NCBI RefSeq assembly: GCF_022884085.1
Contig: NZ_JAGGCS010000007.1
Coordinates: 185,459-249,458, forward strand
Source: Paenirhizobium cremeum
GTDB lineage: Bacteria; Pseudomonadota; Alphaproteobacteria; Rhizobiales; Rhizobiaceae
Direction: 5' to 3'
Length of the DNA: 64,000 nt
The position numbers and the translations under genes are program-made. Numbering within the stretch: position 1 is the stretch's first letter; the number at the start of each line of letters is the position of its first letter. The notes under the pieces were generated by a model. The model was not told the DNA's origin, did no database searches, and saw only the letters and a program-made list of their open reading frames with translations. Shown here one piece after another: positions 41,514 to 50,674 of this stretch.

Positions 41514-42270
41514 ACGTCTCATCCAGGTCGTGCTGCTGGTCGCCATTGTCGGCGGCTGGCAGCTCGGCGTCACGGCCGGCATCATCGACGTCTTCTTTTT
41601 CCCGGCTCCGGTCGACATCTTCAATCAAGTGGTATCCTGGATCATGGACGCCGGCTTCTACAGCCATGTGGCGATTACCCTGACGGAAACCGTGCTCGGC
41701 TATCTGGTCGGAACGGCCCTTGGCGTGGCGGCAGGCGTCTGGCTCGGCCTCAGCCGTTCGGCGGCGCGCATTCTGGACCCCTTCATCAAGGGCCTGAACG
41801 CAATCCCCCGCGTCGTGCTTGCGCCGATCTTCGTCCTCTGGCTCGGCCTCGGCCTCTGGTCCAAGGTGGCGCTCGCCGTGACACTGGTGTTCTTCGTCAC
41901 CTTCTTCAACGCCATGCAGGGTGTGCGTGAAGTGAACCCGGTGGTGCTGTCGAACGCCCGCATTCTGGGAGCCAGGCGGTCGGACCTGCTCCGCCACGTC
42001 TACTTCCCCGCGGCGGCAAGCTGGATTCTCTCGTCGCTGCGCACCTCGGTCGGCTTTGCCGTCGTCGGAGCGATTATCGGGGAATATCTCGGCTCCTCCG
42101 CCGGGCTTGGCTATCTGATCGCTCAGGCGGAAGGCAATTTCGATGCAGTCGGCGTCTTCGCGGGCATCCTGATCCTCGCGATCTTCGTGCTGATTATCGA
42201 CAGCATCCTGGACATCGCCGAAAAGCATCTCATCAAGTGGCGCCCAAGCGCTTCCGAACGGCCTGCCTGA
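41497..42270 (+). CDS. ABC transporter permease (NitT/TauT family)
   Basis: A 257-residue inner-membrane permease with about six hydrophobic segments. The cytoplasmic EAA loop is near residues 150-185 (FFNAMQGVREVNPVVLSNARILGA). ATG 41497 has GGAG 7 nt upstream and overlaps the ATPase gene. It completes a binding protein-ATPase-permease importer; no second permease is present, as expected for this family. Confidence 0.9.
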   Translation: MNAMTERLIQVVLLVAIVGGWQLGVTAGIIDVFFFPAPVDIFNQVVSWIMDAGFYSHVAITLTETVLGYLVGTALGVAAGVWLGLSRSAARILDPFIKGLNAIPRVVLAPIFVLWLGLGLWSKVALAVTLVFFVTFFNAMQGVREVNPVVLSNARILGARRSDLLRHVYFPAAASWILSSLRTSVGFAVVGAIIGEYLGSSAGLGYLIAQAEGNFDAVGVFAGILILAIFVLIIDSILDIAEKHLIKWRPSASERPA

Positions 42271-42692
42271 CGATCTTACCGGCAATCGGCCAGCCTGTTG
42301 ACAAGCGTTCTCCCTTTCACCCAGGAAGGGAGGACGAAGCCGTTTTGCACCTCCCGCCGGAGGTGACGACCTTCCTGCCCCCTCCAACGGTTCTGCCTCC
42401 CCAGCGGCGGCCCGCGCACGCCCATCCAGGGCTTGCGCACCTCGATTATCCGGTCGGACGCGTAGTCCTGGACGATCCCGCATAGGACTGAAAACGCTCG
42501 ATATTGTCTTTGCGACAGCGAGATCGCCCGGTACTGCCGGCGTATCGACAATGGCAAGGTCGTCAGTCGAAAAAGAGCCCGCTCTCCTCAAGGCTCGCAA
42601 CCCATCCATCGCCGAAAATTCCGCGACGCGACAGCAATATGCCGATGCGCGATCCGTGGCTATTGACAAGACCTTTCTCATAGGACTTCATA
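42271..42692. other. Intergenic stretch of about 420 bp without a convincing gene
   Basis: Several short frames exist on the minus strand, for example MKSYEKGLVNSHGSRIGILL from about 42690, but no ribosome-binding site or known family is visible. Poly-purine and CCTCC-rich patches give it an irregular composition compared with the flanking operons. It may hold decayed sequence. Confidence 0.4.
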
Positions 42693-42738
42693 TATCAATC
42701 CAGTAAAACAGACATATGTCCGCTATATTGGATTGATA
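42693..42738. promoter_or_regulatory. 46-bp concentric dyad upstream of the amino acid ABC operon
   Basis: TATCAATCCA (42693-42702) and TGGATTGATA (42729-42738) are perfect inverted repeats. GACATATGTC (42711-42720) is a second palindrome with exactly the same centre. Comparing the two 23-bp halves gives 19 matches. The block ends 27 bp before the binding-protein start and probably overlaps the operon promoter. The IclR-family gene at the operon end is the best candidate to bind it. Confidence 0.65.
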
Positions 42739-42765
42739 GACGACTTAAATCCAAGGGGAACCGCC

Positions 42766-43608
42766 ATGAACATTTCCTTCCGCGCCGGCGTGATGTCGCT
42801 GGTCGCCGCCACCTTCCTTTCCGCCTCGCCGGTACTCGCAGACGGCAGCAAGCTTGACGAGGTTCTTGCGCGCGGCCATCTCGTGCTCGGCACGGGCAGC
42901 ACCAATGCGCCCTGGCACTTCAAAAGCGCCGACGACAAGCTTCAGGGTTTCGATGTCGACATGGGCCGCATCGTGGCCAAGGCGCTCTTCGGCGACCCGG
43001 ACAAGATCGAATATGTCAACCAGTCGTCGGATGCCCGCATCCCGAACATCACCACCGACAAGGTCGACCTGACCTGCCAGTTCATGACGGTGACAGGCGA
43101 ACGCGCCCAGCAGATTGCGTTCACCATCCCCTACTACCGCGAGGGTGTAGGCCTGATGCTGAAGGCTGACGGCCAATATGCCGACTACGCGGCCCTGAAG
43201 GCGGCCGGCTCGTCCGTCACCATCTCGGTGCTGCAGAACGTCTATGCCGAAGACATGGTCCATGCCGCGCTGCCCGAGGCCAAGGTCGACCAGTATGATT
43301 CCGTCGATCTGATCTATCAGGCGCTCGAATCCGGCCGGGCGGATGCCGCCGCCACCGACCAGTCGTCCCTCGCCTGGTACATGACGCAGAACCCCGGCCG
43401 CTACAAGGACGCCGGATATGGCTGGAATCCGCAGACCTATGCCTGCGGCGTCAAGCGCGGCGATCAGGATTGGCTGAACTTCGTCAACACCGCGCTGCAT
43501 GAAGCCATGACCGGGGTGGAATTCGACTTCTATGCCAAGTCCTACAAGACCTGGTTCGGCAAGGATCTGGCGCCGCCGCAGATCGGCTTCCCGGTCGAGT
43601 ACAAGTAA
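42766..43608 (+). CDS. Polar amino acid ABC transporter substrate-binding protein
   Basis: A 280-residue class II (PAAT) binding protein with signal peptide ending SASPVLA. The ligand-binding fold is recognisable by VLGTGSTNAPWHFK, LQGFDVDMGRIVAKAL and DLTCQFMTVTGERAQQIAFTIPYY. Family members bind polar or charged amino acids and opines. AAGGGG precedes ATG 42766. A strong intercistronic hairpin follows the stop. Confidence 0.9.
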   Translation: MNISFRAGVMSLVAATFLSASPVLADGSKLDEVLARGHLVLGTGSTNAPWHFKSADDKLQGFDVDMGRIVAKALFGDPDKIEYVNQSSDARIPNITTDKVDLTCQFMTVTGERAQQIAFTIPYYREGVGLMLKADGQYADYAALKAAGSSVTISVLQNVYAEDMVHAALPEAKVDQYDSVDLIYQALESGRADAAATDQSSLAWYMTQNPGRYKDAGYGWNPQTYACGVKRGDQDWLNFVNTALHEAMTGVEFDFYAKSYKTWFGKDLAPPQIGFPVEYK

Positions 43609-43625
43609 GCCTCGAAACTCCCTTG

Positions 43626-43651
43626 GGACGGAGGACACCTGTCCTTCGTCC
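43626..43651 (+). terminator. Intercistronic hairpin after the binding-protein gene
   Basis: GGACGGAGGACA (43626-43637) pairs with TGTCCTTCGTCC (43640-43651), one G-U wobble, with a very short loop. Such hairpins between binding-protein and permease genes usually stabilise the upstream message or cause partial termination, so that more binding protein than permease is made. Confidence 0.6.
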
Positions 43652-43681
43652 TCTCCCATTCCGCTATGGCAGGATGACACT

Positions 43682-44344
43682 ATGGGCTACTCGCTCAATT
43701 TTGCCGCCGTCTGGCGCAGCTTCGACCAACTGCTCGAAGGCCTCTTGCTCAGTCTCGGCCTGGCTTTCGCTTCCATTCTGATCGGCGCCGTGATCGGTCT
43801 CTTCGTCGCCTTCGCGCTGATTTCGAAAAGCGGCTGGGTCAAGGCTCCGGCAGCCACCTACGTCACGATCATCCGGAACCTGCCGATCCTGGTCCTGGTT
43901 CTCTTTGCCTATTTCGCCTTGCCGCAGCTCGGCATACGTCTCGGCAAGATCGAGAGTTTCATCGCCGTGCTCGCGATCTATTCCGGCGCCTATCTCGCGG
44001 AAGTGTTTCGCGCGGGCCTCCTGTCGATCCCGAGGGGACTGACGGAAGCGGGACTGGCGATCGGCCTGACGCCGATGCAGATCCGCACCTCGATCATCGC
44101 GCCACTGATGTTGCGCAACGTCCTGCCGTCCTTGTCTTCAACGGTGATCTCGCTGTTCAAGGATACGTCGCTTGCCGCTGCAATCGCCGTTCCGGAACTG
44201 ACCTTCGAAGCGCGCAAGATCAATGTCGAAACCTTCCGCGTTATCGAAACCTGGATTGTCGCATCGGCTCTTTATGTTGCCACCTGCTCCGTGCTTGCGG
44301 CGCTGATGCGTGTCGCCGAACGGCGTCTGGCCGTACCGAGGTAA
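43682..44344 (+). CDS. Amino acid ABC transporter permease (HisM/GlnP family)
   Basis: A 220-residue permease with an N-terminal FDQLLEGLLLSLGLAFAS and the amino acid permease loop TYVTIIRNLPILVLVLFAY. The EAA region is GLLSIPRGLTEAGLAIGLTPMQ. About five membrane segments are expected. It forms a heterodimer with the next gene product. AGGAT precedes the ATG; the gap to the second permease is 4 bp. Confidence 0.9.
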   Translation: MGYSLNFAAVWRSFDQLLEGLLLSLGLAFASILIGAVIGLFVAFALISKSGWVKAPAATYVTIIRNLPILVLVLFAYFALPQLGIRLGKIESFIAVLAIYSGAYLAEVFRAGLLSIPRGLTEAGLAIGLTPMQIRTSIIAPLMLRNVLPSLSSTVISLFKDTSLAAAIAVPELTFEARKINVETFRVIETWIVASALYVATCSVLAALMRVAERRLAVPR

Positions 44345-44348
44345 TGTC

Positions 44349-45014
44349 ATGATGGATTTTCCCGCCTTCCTCGACCAGATCTGGCTCGCGCGCTACGTCA
44401 TCCTCAAGGGCCTTGGCGTCACGACGTCGATCTCTCTTTTGTCGATCGTCGCAGGTTCGTTGCTCGGCGTCATCGTCGGCCTGTCGCTCGTCTACGGCAA
44501 CCGGATGCTGCGGTTCGTCATGCGGGCCTATACCGATTTCATCCGCGGCACGCCGGTGCTGGTGCTGGTTCTCGCAAGCTACTACGTGCTCTCGACCGTC
44601 GGCATCGAACTTGGGCCGTTCCAGGCCGGTGTCCTGGCGCTGGCCATCTTCTGCTCGTCGCATGTCGGCGAAATCGTCCGCGGCGGCCTGCAGGCCATCC
44701 CGAAAGGCCAGACCGAAGCCGCAAAGGCAATCGGCCTGACCTTCGGACAGACATTCGCCTACGTGCTCTGGCCACAGGCGCTGCGGCAGTTTCTGCCGGC
44801 CTGGGTCAACACGGCAGCGGAAATGGTCAAGGCCTCGACGCTGCTTTCCGTCATCGGCGTCGCGGAACTGCTCTTGCGCACACAGGAGATCATCTCCCGG
44901 AACTTCATGAGCCTGCAGTTCTATTTCTTCGCCGGGTTTCTCTATTTCGTCATCAACTATGGCATCGAACGCTTCGGCAAATATGTCGAGCGCAAGACCG
45001 CCGTCCCGTCCTGA
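44349..45014 (+). CDS. Amino acid ABC transporter permease (HisM/GlnP family)
   Basis: A 221-residue permease, paralogue of the preceding one, with [19 protein letters not shown] and [22 protein letters not shown] as the EAA loop. GAGG lies 7 nt before ATG 44349; ATG 44352 immediately follows and is also possible. The ATPase gene starts 11 bp after its stop. Confidence 0.9.
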   Translation: MMDFPAFLDQIWLARYVILKGLGVTTSISLLSIVAGSLLGVIVGLSLVYGNRMLRFVMRAYTDFIRGTPVLVLVLASYYVLSTVGIELGPFQAGVLALAIFCSSHVGEIVRGGLQAIPKGQTEAAKAIGLTFGQTFAYVLWPQALRQFLPAWVNTAAEMVKASTLLSVIGVAELLLRTQEIISRNFMSLQFYFFAGFLYFVINYGIERFGKYVERKTAVPS

Positions 45015-45025
45015 GGCTGCATGTC

Positions 45026-45796
45026 ATGAGCAAGGTACTTCTCGAAATCAAGGATCTGCACAAGCGATACGGGACGCTCGAAGTCCTGAAAGGCGTCGAT
45101 TGCACCATGCAGGAGGGCGAGGTGATCTCGATCATCGGCTCGTCCGGCTCCGGCAAGACAACCATGCTTCGCTGCATCAACATGCTGGAGGAATTCCAGG
45201 GCGGGTCTATCCGGCTGGCAGGGGAAGAAATCGGCTACGAACATTCCGGGGCGAGCCGCAAGCGCAAGAGCGAAAAGGAAATCGCCCGCCAGCGCGCCAT
45301 GACCGGCATGGCCTTCCAGCAGTTCAACCTTTTTCCGCATATGACGGCGCTGCAGAACGTCATGCTCGGTCTCGTGAAGGTCAAGAAAATGGGGCGGGAC
45401 GAGGCCGAGGCCATCGCCGGAAAATGGCTTGATCGCGTCGGGCTCGGCACACGCGGGGGCCACTACCCCGGCCAGCTTTCCGGTGGCCAGCAGCAGCGCG
45501 TTGCCATCGCCCGTGCGATCGCCATGGCGCCGCGGCTTATGCTGTTCGACGAAGTGACGTCGGCGCTCGACCCGGAACTCGTCGGCGAAGTGCTGCAGGT
45601 CATAAAAGACCTCGCCGCCGACGGCATGAGCATGCTGCTCGTCACCCACGAGATGCGCTTCGCCTATGAGGTCTCCGGCCGCGTGATCTTCATGAATCAG
45701 GGCGTCATCTGCGAAGAGGGCGATCCCAAGGAAATGTTCATCAAGCCGAAGACGGAACGTCTTGCCGAATTCCTGAAGACATCCAGCTTCAACTAA
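45026..45796 (+). CDS. Amino acid ABC transporter ATP-binding protein (GlnQ family)
   Basis: A 256-residue ATPase with Walker [11 protein letters not shown] and [14 protein letters not shown], the Q-loop form typical of polar amino acid importers. The signature is [14 protein letters not shown], Walker B is [14 protein letters not shown] and the H-loop is LVTHEM. A slightly longer insertion ([18 protein letters not shown]) lies between Walker A and the Q-loop. It energises the two permeases upstream. Confidence 0.93.
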   Translation: MSKVLLEIKDLHKRYGTLEVLKGVDCTMQEGEVISIIGSSGSGKTTMLRCINMLEEFQGGSIRLAGEEIGYEHSGASRKRKSEKEIARQRAMTGMAFQQFNLFPHMTALQNVMLGLVKVKKMGRDEAEAIAGKWLDRVGLGTRGGHYPGQLSGGQQQRVAIARAIAMAPRLMLFDEVTSALDPELVGEVLQVIKDLAADGMSMLLVTHEMRFAYEVSGRVIFMNQGVICEEGDPKEMFIKPKTERLAEFLKTSSFN

Positions 45797-45814
45797 AAGA
45801 AAAGAGAGAATGCA

Positions 45815-46204
45815 ATGACGATAAAGCGTTACGGTGCAGGCGAAACCGGCGCGGGCGGACAGCCCCTTCCCTTCGCACGGGCGGTCGAAGCCAATGGATG
45901 GCTGCATGTTTCAGGCCAGGTTCCGATGGACAAGGGTGAAATCGTCCGTGGCGGCATCGTTGAGGAAAGCCGCAAGGCGATCGAGAACCTCATTGCCATC
46001 CTGCATGAGGCGGGTTACGGCATCGAGGACGTGGTGCGCGTCGGTGTCTGGCTCGACGATCCGCGCGACTTCTGGAGCTTCAACGGCGTCTATGCCGAGT
46101 ACTTCGGCGAAAACCCGCCGGCGCGCGCTTGCGTCCAGTCGCGGATGATGGTCGATTGCAAGGTCGAGGTGGATTGCATCGCTTATCGCGCCGATCGCGC
46201 CTGA
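45815..46204 (+). CDS. RidA/YjgF-family protein
   Basis: A 129-residue protein of the RidA fold (GWLHVSGQVPMDKGEIVRGGIVEE, EDVVRVGVWLDDPRDFWSFN, PARACVQSRM with the conserved Arg, and VEVDCIAY). RidA members deaminate reactive enamine or imine intermediates of amino acid metabolism. In this operon it suggests that the imported amino acid is degraded through such intermediates, although no catabolic enzyme is present. Confidence 0.9.
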   Translation: MTIKRYGAGETGAGGQPLPFARAVEANGWLHVSGQVPMDKGEIVRGGIVEESRKAIENLIAILHEAGYGIEDVVRVGVWLDDPRDFWSFNGVYAEYFGENPPARACVQSRMMVDCKVEVDCIAYRADRA

Positions 46205-46223
46205 AAACACTATGGAGAAGAGC

Positions 46224-47030
46224 ATGACGGAAGCCGTAGGCGACACGATCTCGCGACGCACGCGGGGACTGGATCGCGCTTTCGAGATACTCGAATTCCT
46301 GCGCGTGAAGCGTCAGCCCATGCGGCCGAACGAAATCGCGTCGGAAATCGGCGCGCCGCGCTCTTCGATCTATGAACTGGTCAATCTGCTGCTCAGTCAC
46401 GGGATGCTGGATTACCAGGGGGGAGACGGCCGGGTATTTCTCGGTCGCCGCCTCTATTTCCTTGGAACGGCCTATGCCGAACAGTTCGACCTGATGCGGG
46501 AATGCGACCGCATGCTGGTGCGGTTGGCGGAGGAGACACGCGAGACGGCGCAGATGTGCTTGCTGGAAGGCCGCAAATACACCGTCGCCATGATGCGGGA
46601 AGGCATTCGGCCATTCCGCATCTCCTCCAATGTCGGTGAACTCGTCTCCATCGTCTGGACGGCTTCGGGTCGTCTGCTGGTCTCCCACCTGAGCGACCAA
46701 GAGATCGTTGACCTCATCCCGCCGGAGGACTTTGTCCTGCCGAGCGGCAAACGCATGGAGCCCCGAGACTTCATCGCACAGGTGCGTCAGGCGAGCCGCG
46801 ACGGCTTCTTCACATTCAACAGCGAAGTGGAGAACTTCACCCACTGCTTTGCCGTGCCGATCTTCCAGGCGGATGGCGTCTGCATCGCGACCCTGTGCCT
46901 CGTCACCCCGCGCGAAGACGGACTGCGCAATCGCGACGCCTATCTCGAAAGCCTTTTGACCGCAGCAAACGAGGTCTCCGAAAAGCTGGGCTACAACGCC
47001 AAGACGACTAGGTTCAGTTCTGCGGGCTAG
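46224..47030 (+). CDS. IclR-family transcriptional regulator
   Basis: A 268-residue regulator with an N-terminal winged helix (GLDRAFEILEFLRVKRQPMRPNEIASEIGAPRSSIYELVNLL) and a C-terminal IclR effector domain. The ATG has GGAGAAGAG upstream. It is the last gene of the amino acid ABC/RidA operon and probably controls it through the dyad at 42693-42738. Its TAG stop is formed by the first bases of a degenerate RIME-like repeat. Confidence 0.88.
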   Translation: MTEAVGDTISRRTRGLDRAFEILEFLRVKRQPMRPNEIASEIGAPRSSIYELVNLLLSHGMLDYQGGDGRVFLGRRLYFLGTAYAEQFDLMRECDRMLVRLAEETRETAQMCLLEGRKYTVAMMREGIRPFRISSNVGELVSIVWTASGRLLVSHLSDQEIVDLIPPEDFVLPSGKRMEPRDFIAQVRQASRDGFFTFNSEVENFTHCFAVPIFQADGVCIATLCLVTPREDGLRNRDAYLESLLTAANEVSEKLGYNAKTTRFSSAG

Positions 47031-47104
47031 AGCGGTTCCAACACAGTAGAAACAAGAAGACGAGCACTGAAGGCGGTCTTCTCTTCGCCGGAAATGCTTC
47101 AGGC
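47028..47104. repeat. Degenerate RIME-like repeat
   Basis: Begins TAGAGCGGTTCCA and ends TCGCCGGAAATGCTTCAGGCC, matching both ends of the 106-bp element at 20748-20853, but about 30 bp of the middle are missing or replaced. As in the first copy, the initial TAG serves as the stop of the preceding gene. Confidence 0.55.
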
Positions 47105-47235
47105 CCAGGCATGGCCAAGCAACACAATTAACAATTGTCAGATTGTATTGCTTGTCGCACGAAGCTCGCTATCCTGATCCTTCGATGGGCGTAGCCAGTT
47201 AAGCGGCCGATGTCGGCCCGGCGGAAGGCGGGAAG

Positions 47236-50010
47236 ATGGTGGAAGACGAGGTCCAGTTCGGCCCGTTCGTCTTGAGTCCGGGAAAGCGTACGCTGACGCG
47301 GGATGGCGATCCCGTTCCGTTGGGAAGCCGTGCGATCGACATTCTGGCTTGCCTGACCGCCAGCGCAGGGAAATTGCTCACAAACGCAGAGATCATTCGC
47401 CACGCCTGGCCCGACACCTTCGTGGACGAAACCAATCTGCGCGTCCATATCTCCGCGATCCGCAAAGCTCTCGGAGACACCAAACGCGAACCCAGGTATA
47501 TCAACAATGTCCCCGGTCGCGGCTATACCTTCATCGCTGCGGCAACGCCGCTTGCAAACCCCGTCTCGAAAATGGAGGTCCGGAAACCGGCTCCGCCGAC
47601 ACCTGCGGAACGCCGTATCAACGCCAGGGTCTTCGGGCGCAGCCAGGTGGTGGAGGCACTGTCCGAGCGTTTGCTCAACGTGCGGCTTCTGACCATCGTT
47701 GGGCCCGGCGGCATCGGGAAGTCCACCGTGGCGCGTGCCGTGCTGGGACGATCGTCCACGGAAGTCGTTTGGGTGGATCTCGCCGAATTGAGCTCGGGCG
47801 AACTCATCTCGACCGAAGTGGCGTCCAAGCTCGACATTCTCTCAAGGTCCGACGACATCGACCGGGAGATAGCGGATGTGATGGAGGAGCGCGACATCTG
47901 CATCGTGCTCGACAGTTGCGAACATGTCGTCGACGAAGCGGCACTTTTCGTGGAATCCATTCTTGGGCGCACATCGTCGGCGCGGTTCCTCGCCACAAGC
48001 CGGGAACCCTTGAGGGCTTACGGGGAATGGGTACACCGTCTCAGCCCCCTGGAACTGCCTGAAACCGGAACGTCGGTATCGGAGGCTTCCCTGTCGCCTG
48101 CGGTCCAACTTTTCGTGGAGCGCGCGGCCGCGTGCAGGGGCGGTTACCGGCTCGGCGAAGACGACGTGGTACACGTTGTGGAACTCTGCCGGCAGCTGGA
48201 CGGCATCGCGCTCGCCATCGAGCTGGCGGCTGCAAGAATGGACACCATGTCCGTGAAAGCCCTCTCGACATCCTTGAAGGAGAGTTTCAGGGTTCTCAGC
48301 AGAGGCAGGCGAACGGCGTTGCTGCGCCATCAAACGCTGCGGGCAACGCTCGACTGGAGCTACTATGTCCTTTCCCCCGTGGAGCAGACGGCTCTCCAGC
48401 GATTGTCCGTTTTCCGTGGCTGGTTTACGGCAGATGCCGCCACGGCGGTTCTTGCCGATCCCGAAGACGTTGTCGAAACCCTGGTTGCGAAGTCGCTCGT
48501 TGTCGCCGAAGCCCTGTCGGATACCACCCGGTACCGCCTTCTGGACACGACGCGCCTCTATGCCGCCGAAAAGCTCATGGAGAGCGGAAGCCATCGCTCG
48601 ATCATGCTGCGGCTCGCCGAATATCTGTCCAGCCTTTTCGAGAGGGGCGAACAGGAACTCTACCTGGCATCGATGGACGATTGGTCCGAGGATTTTTCGC
48701 AGCATGTCGCAAGCCTGAGGCTTGCGCTGGAATGGGCGTTCGAGCCCGACGGCGACGAGATGACCGGCGTCCGGCTGACTGTCGCAGCCCTGCCGCTGTT
48801 CTTCCGTCTTTCGCTTCTCGACGAGTGCTTCATCGCCGTTACCAAGGCGATTGCCTATCTCGACGCCCACCCCGATGCCGACGAGCGGCGCCGGATGAAA
48901 CTCTACGCCGCTTTGGGCTGGCCGCAGATGCGGTCGACCGAGATCCCGGAGAAGGGAATCAACGCGTGGACCGAGGCCTTGCGGATCGCGGAACGTCTCG
49001 GCGATGTCGACTATCAACTCCGTGCGATATGGGCCATGTGGGTCGATGCAATAAACCGCGCGCAGCCTCAGTTGGGACTTGAATACTCAAATCAGTTCGC
49101 GACCGTTGCGGCGGGTTCCCGCGATCCGGCGGACCGGATCGTTGCGAAGCGCATCCTGGGCGCGACGCTGCATTGGCTTGGACGACATGCGCAGTCGCGC
49201 GAAATCCTGACGCAGATGATCGCCGAATACGACGCTCTGCCGACCAGCCAGACGACCCGGTTCCAGTTCGATCAGCGGATCACCGCCAGAATCATTCTCG
49301 CTCGGGACCATTGGGCTCTGGGCGAGAGCGAACGGGCGCTGTCGGAGGCCCAGGCCTGTGTCGAACAGGCCATCTCCATCGGACATGAATTGTCCCTGGC
49401 CAACGTGCTTGCGGAGGCCGCGTGCCCGCTTGCGCTGCTGCTCGGCAAGATCGACCTTGCCAGGGACTATATCGCGCTGCTGAAAGACCATACGAAGTCG
49501 CTGTCGCTGGATGTCTGGCACTGCTATGCGAGTTGTTTCCAGGCGGAGGTGAAGCTCTGGGAGGGAAATGCCCCCGGATGCCTGGAGGAGCTTCGGGCCA
49601 GCATGGCCATCCTCGACCGCGCCGGCTTCGTCCTGTTCAAGACCTATTTCCAATCGGTCGAAGCGAAGGCACTGGCGGCGTTGCGCCGTTTCGATGAAGC
49701 CGTGGTGAAGATCGAAGAGGCGCTTGCGCATTGCGAGACGTCGGGAGAGCGCTGGTGCAAACCGGAATTGCTTCGGATCAAGGGCCATCTGGTTCTTGAG
49801 GGTGGCGATCCAGACGGGTCCGCGCTTGCTGACGTTTGGTTCGAGGCAGGCAGGACCGAAGCGAAAACACAGGGCGCAATCGCATGGGAAAGACGGTTCG
49901 ACCCGAGCCTCCCGTGGCTGCCGCCGGCTTTTGGCGCCGATGGAGAGAGCGAGATTGTCGACTTGCCCGCCGCCGAGCCTAACGCACCCGATCGCCGGGC
50001 TCTACACTGA
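47236..50010 (+). CDS. Winged-helix/NTPase/TPR-like transcriptional regulator (924 aa)
   Basis: Residues about 5-100 form an OmpR/PhoB-type winged helix (VPLGSRAIDILACLTASAGKLLTNAEIIRHAWPDT ... NNVPGRGYTF). An NTPase follows with Walker A IVGPGGIGKST near 154-164 and a Walker-B-like ICIVLDSCEHV near 223; LATSREPLRAYGE is a sensor-like motif. The last 450 residues are helical repeats of TPR/bacterial transcriptional activator type. This is the architecture of large stand-alone ATPase regulators resembling winHTH-AfsR/STAND proteins. Signal unknown. The genes just downstream on the same strand (50095 to 54526) may be its targets. Confidence 0.85.
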   Translation: MVEDEVQFGPFVLSPGKRTLTRDGDPVPLGSRAIDILACLTASAGKLLTNAEIIRHAWPDTFVDETNLRVHISAIRKALGDTKREPRYINNVPGRGYTFIAAATPLANPVSKMEVRKPAPPTPAERRINARVFGRSQVVEALSERLLNVRLLTIVGPGGIGKSTVARAVLGRSSTEVVWVDLAELSSGELISTEVASKLDILSRSDDIDREIADVMEERDICIVLDSCEHVVDEAALFVESILGRTSSARFLATSREPLRAYGEWVHRLSPLELPETGTSVSEASLSPAVQLFVERAAACRGGYRLGEDDVVHVVELCRQLDGIALAIELAAARMDTMSVKALSTSLKESFRVLSRGRRTALLRHQTLRATLDWSYYVLSPVEQTALQRLSVFRGWFTADAATAVLADPEDVVETLVAKSLVVAEALSDTTRYRLLDTTRLYAAEKLMESGSHRSIMLRLAEYLSSLFERGEQELYLASMDDWSEDFSQHVASLRLALEWAFEPDGDEMTGVRLTVAALPLFFRLSLLDECFIAVTKAIAYLDAHPDADERRRMKLYAALGWPQMRSTEIPEKGINAWTEALRIAERLGDVDYQLRAIWAMWVDAINRAQPQLGLEYSNQFATVAAGSRDPADRIVAKRILGATLHWLGRHAQSREILTQMIAEYDALPTSQTTRFQFDQRITARIILARDHWALGESERALSEAQACVEQAISIGHELSLANVLAEAACPLALLLGKIDLARDYIALLKDHTKSLSLDVWHCYASCFQAEVKLWEGNAPGCLEELRASMAILDRAGFVLFKTYFQSVEAKALAALRRFDEAVVKIEEALAHCETSGERWCKPELLRIKGHLVLEGGDPDGSALADVWFEAGRTEAKTQGAIAWERRFDPSLPWLPPAFGADGESEIVDLPAAEPNAPDRRALH

Positions 50011-50094
50011 TCGGCCTCCTTTACATCGATTTACAACGCCTCACTGGCTCGCCCACAGCCGCGCTCATATTCTGTCGGCAACAGAGGCATTGGC

Positions 50095-50571
50095 ATGGCG
50101 ACCCTTCCCTTCAGAGCACTGATTATATTGGACGGCGAGGATAGAGCGGGTTTCCCCGACAGGGATCTTGCTCTGGACGTCGCAAGGAGCTGCAATGCCC
50201 TCCGGCATTCGGGAGTTGAGGTCGTGTTTGCTTGCGAAGGCGGCGGCTTCCCCGCTGTCGCCGGCCACATGCGCAAGTTTGCGGAAGAGCCGGAGATCGC
50301 AAAATTCCTGGGCGATAAAGCGGCCCGGAGCGACATCGCCGATGCGCTTACCATCGAACAGATCGTCGTCGACGACTTCGACTTTGCGGTTTTCTTTCCG
50401 GCCGAGCCGACGGACCCCGGTCCCGCGAGAGCGCTGAAACTTCTGTTTCTGGAAGAGGGCAGGAAAGTCGTGCCTCCGCACGCCTCGCCGGCGCGCCAGA
50501 TCGGCCGGGGCCTCCTCATCGTTCGCACCGCGACTGCCGGTTTTGACGGGCTCACCTCATTCTTCGGTTAA
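50095..50571 (+). CDS. DJ-1/PfpI-like protein without the catalytic cysteine
   Basis: A 158-residue protein. The middle (FLGDKAARSDIADALTIEQIVVDDFDFAVFFPAEPTD) resembles the DJ-1/Hsp31-like fold before its nucleophile elbow. The usual VCHGP segment with the active Cys appears here as VPPHASP, so glyoxalase or protease chemistry is unlikely. AGAGG precedes the ATG. It could be a degenerate copy or have a binding role. Moderate certainty about the family. Confidence 0.55.
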   Translation: MATLPFRALIILDGEDRAGFPDRDLALDVARSCNALRHSGVEVVFACEGGGFPAVAGHMRKFAEEPEIAKFLGDKAARSDIADALTIEQIVVDDFDFAVFFPAEPTDPGPARALKLLFLEEGRKVVPPHASPARQIGRGLLIVRTATAGFDGLTSFFG

Positions 50572-50674
50572 GAAGACGAGGCCCTTTCGCACCGATTCAC
50601 AAGCATTCACTCGGCCGCAGGCAGGCATGCGCCCAGAATTGACGTGTTCAACCCAATCTGTCGGAGACATGTCG

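Noticed and set aside
42271..42690. Minus-strand frame starting MRKVLSIATDRASA as a gene
   Set aside because: It lacks a ribosome-binding site and known motifs, and it runs on antisense through the permease gene, a typical shadow.
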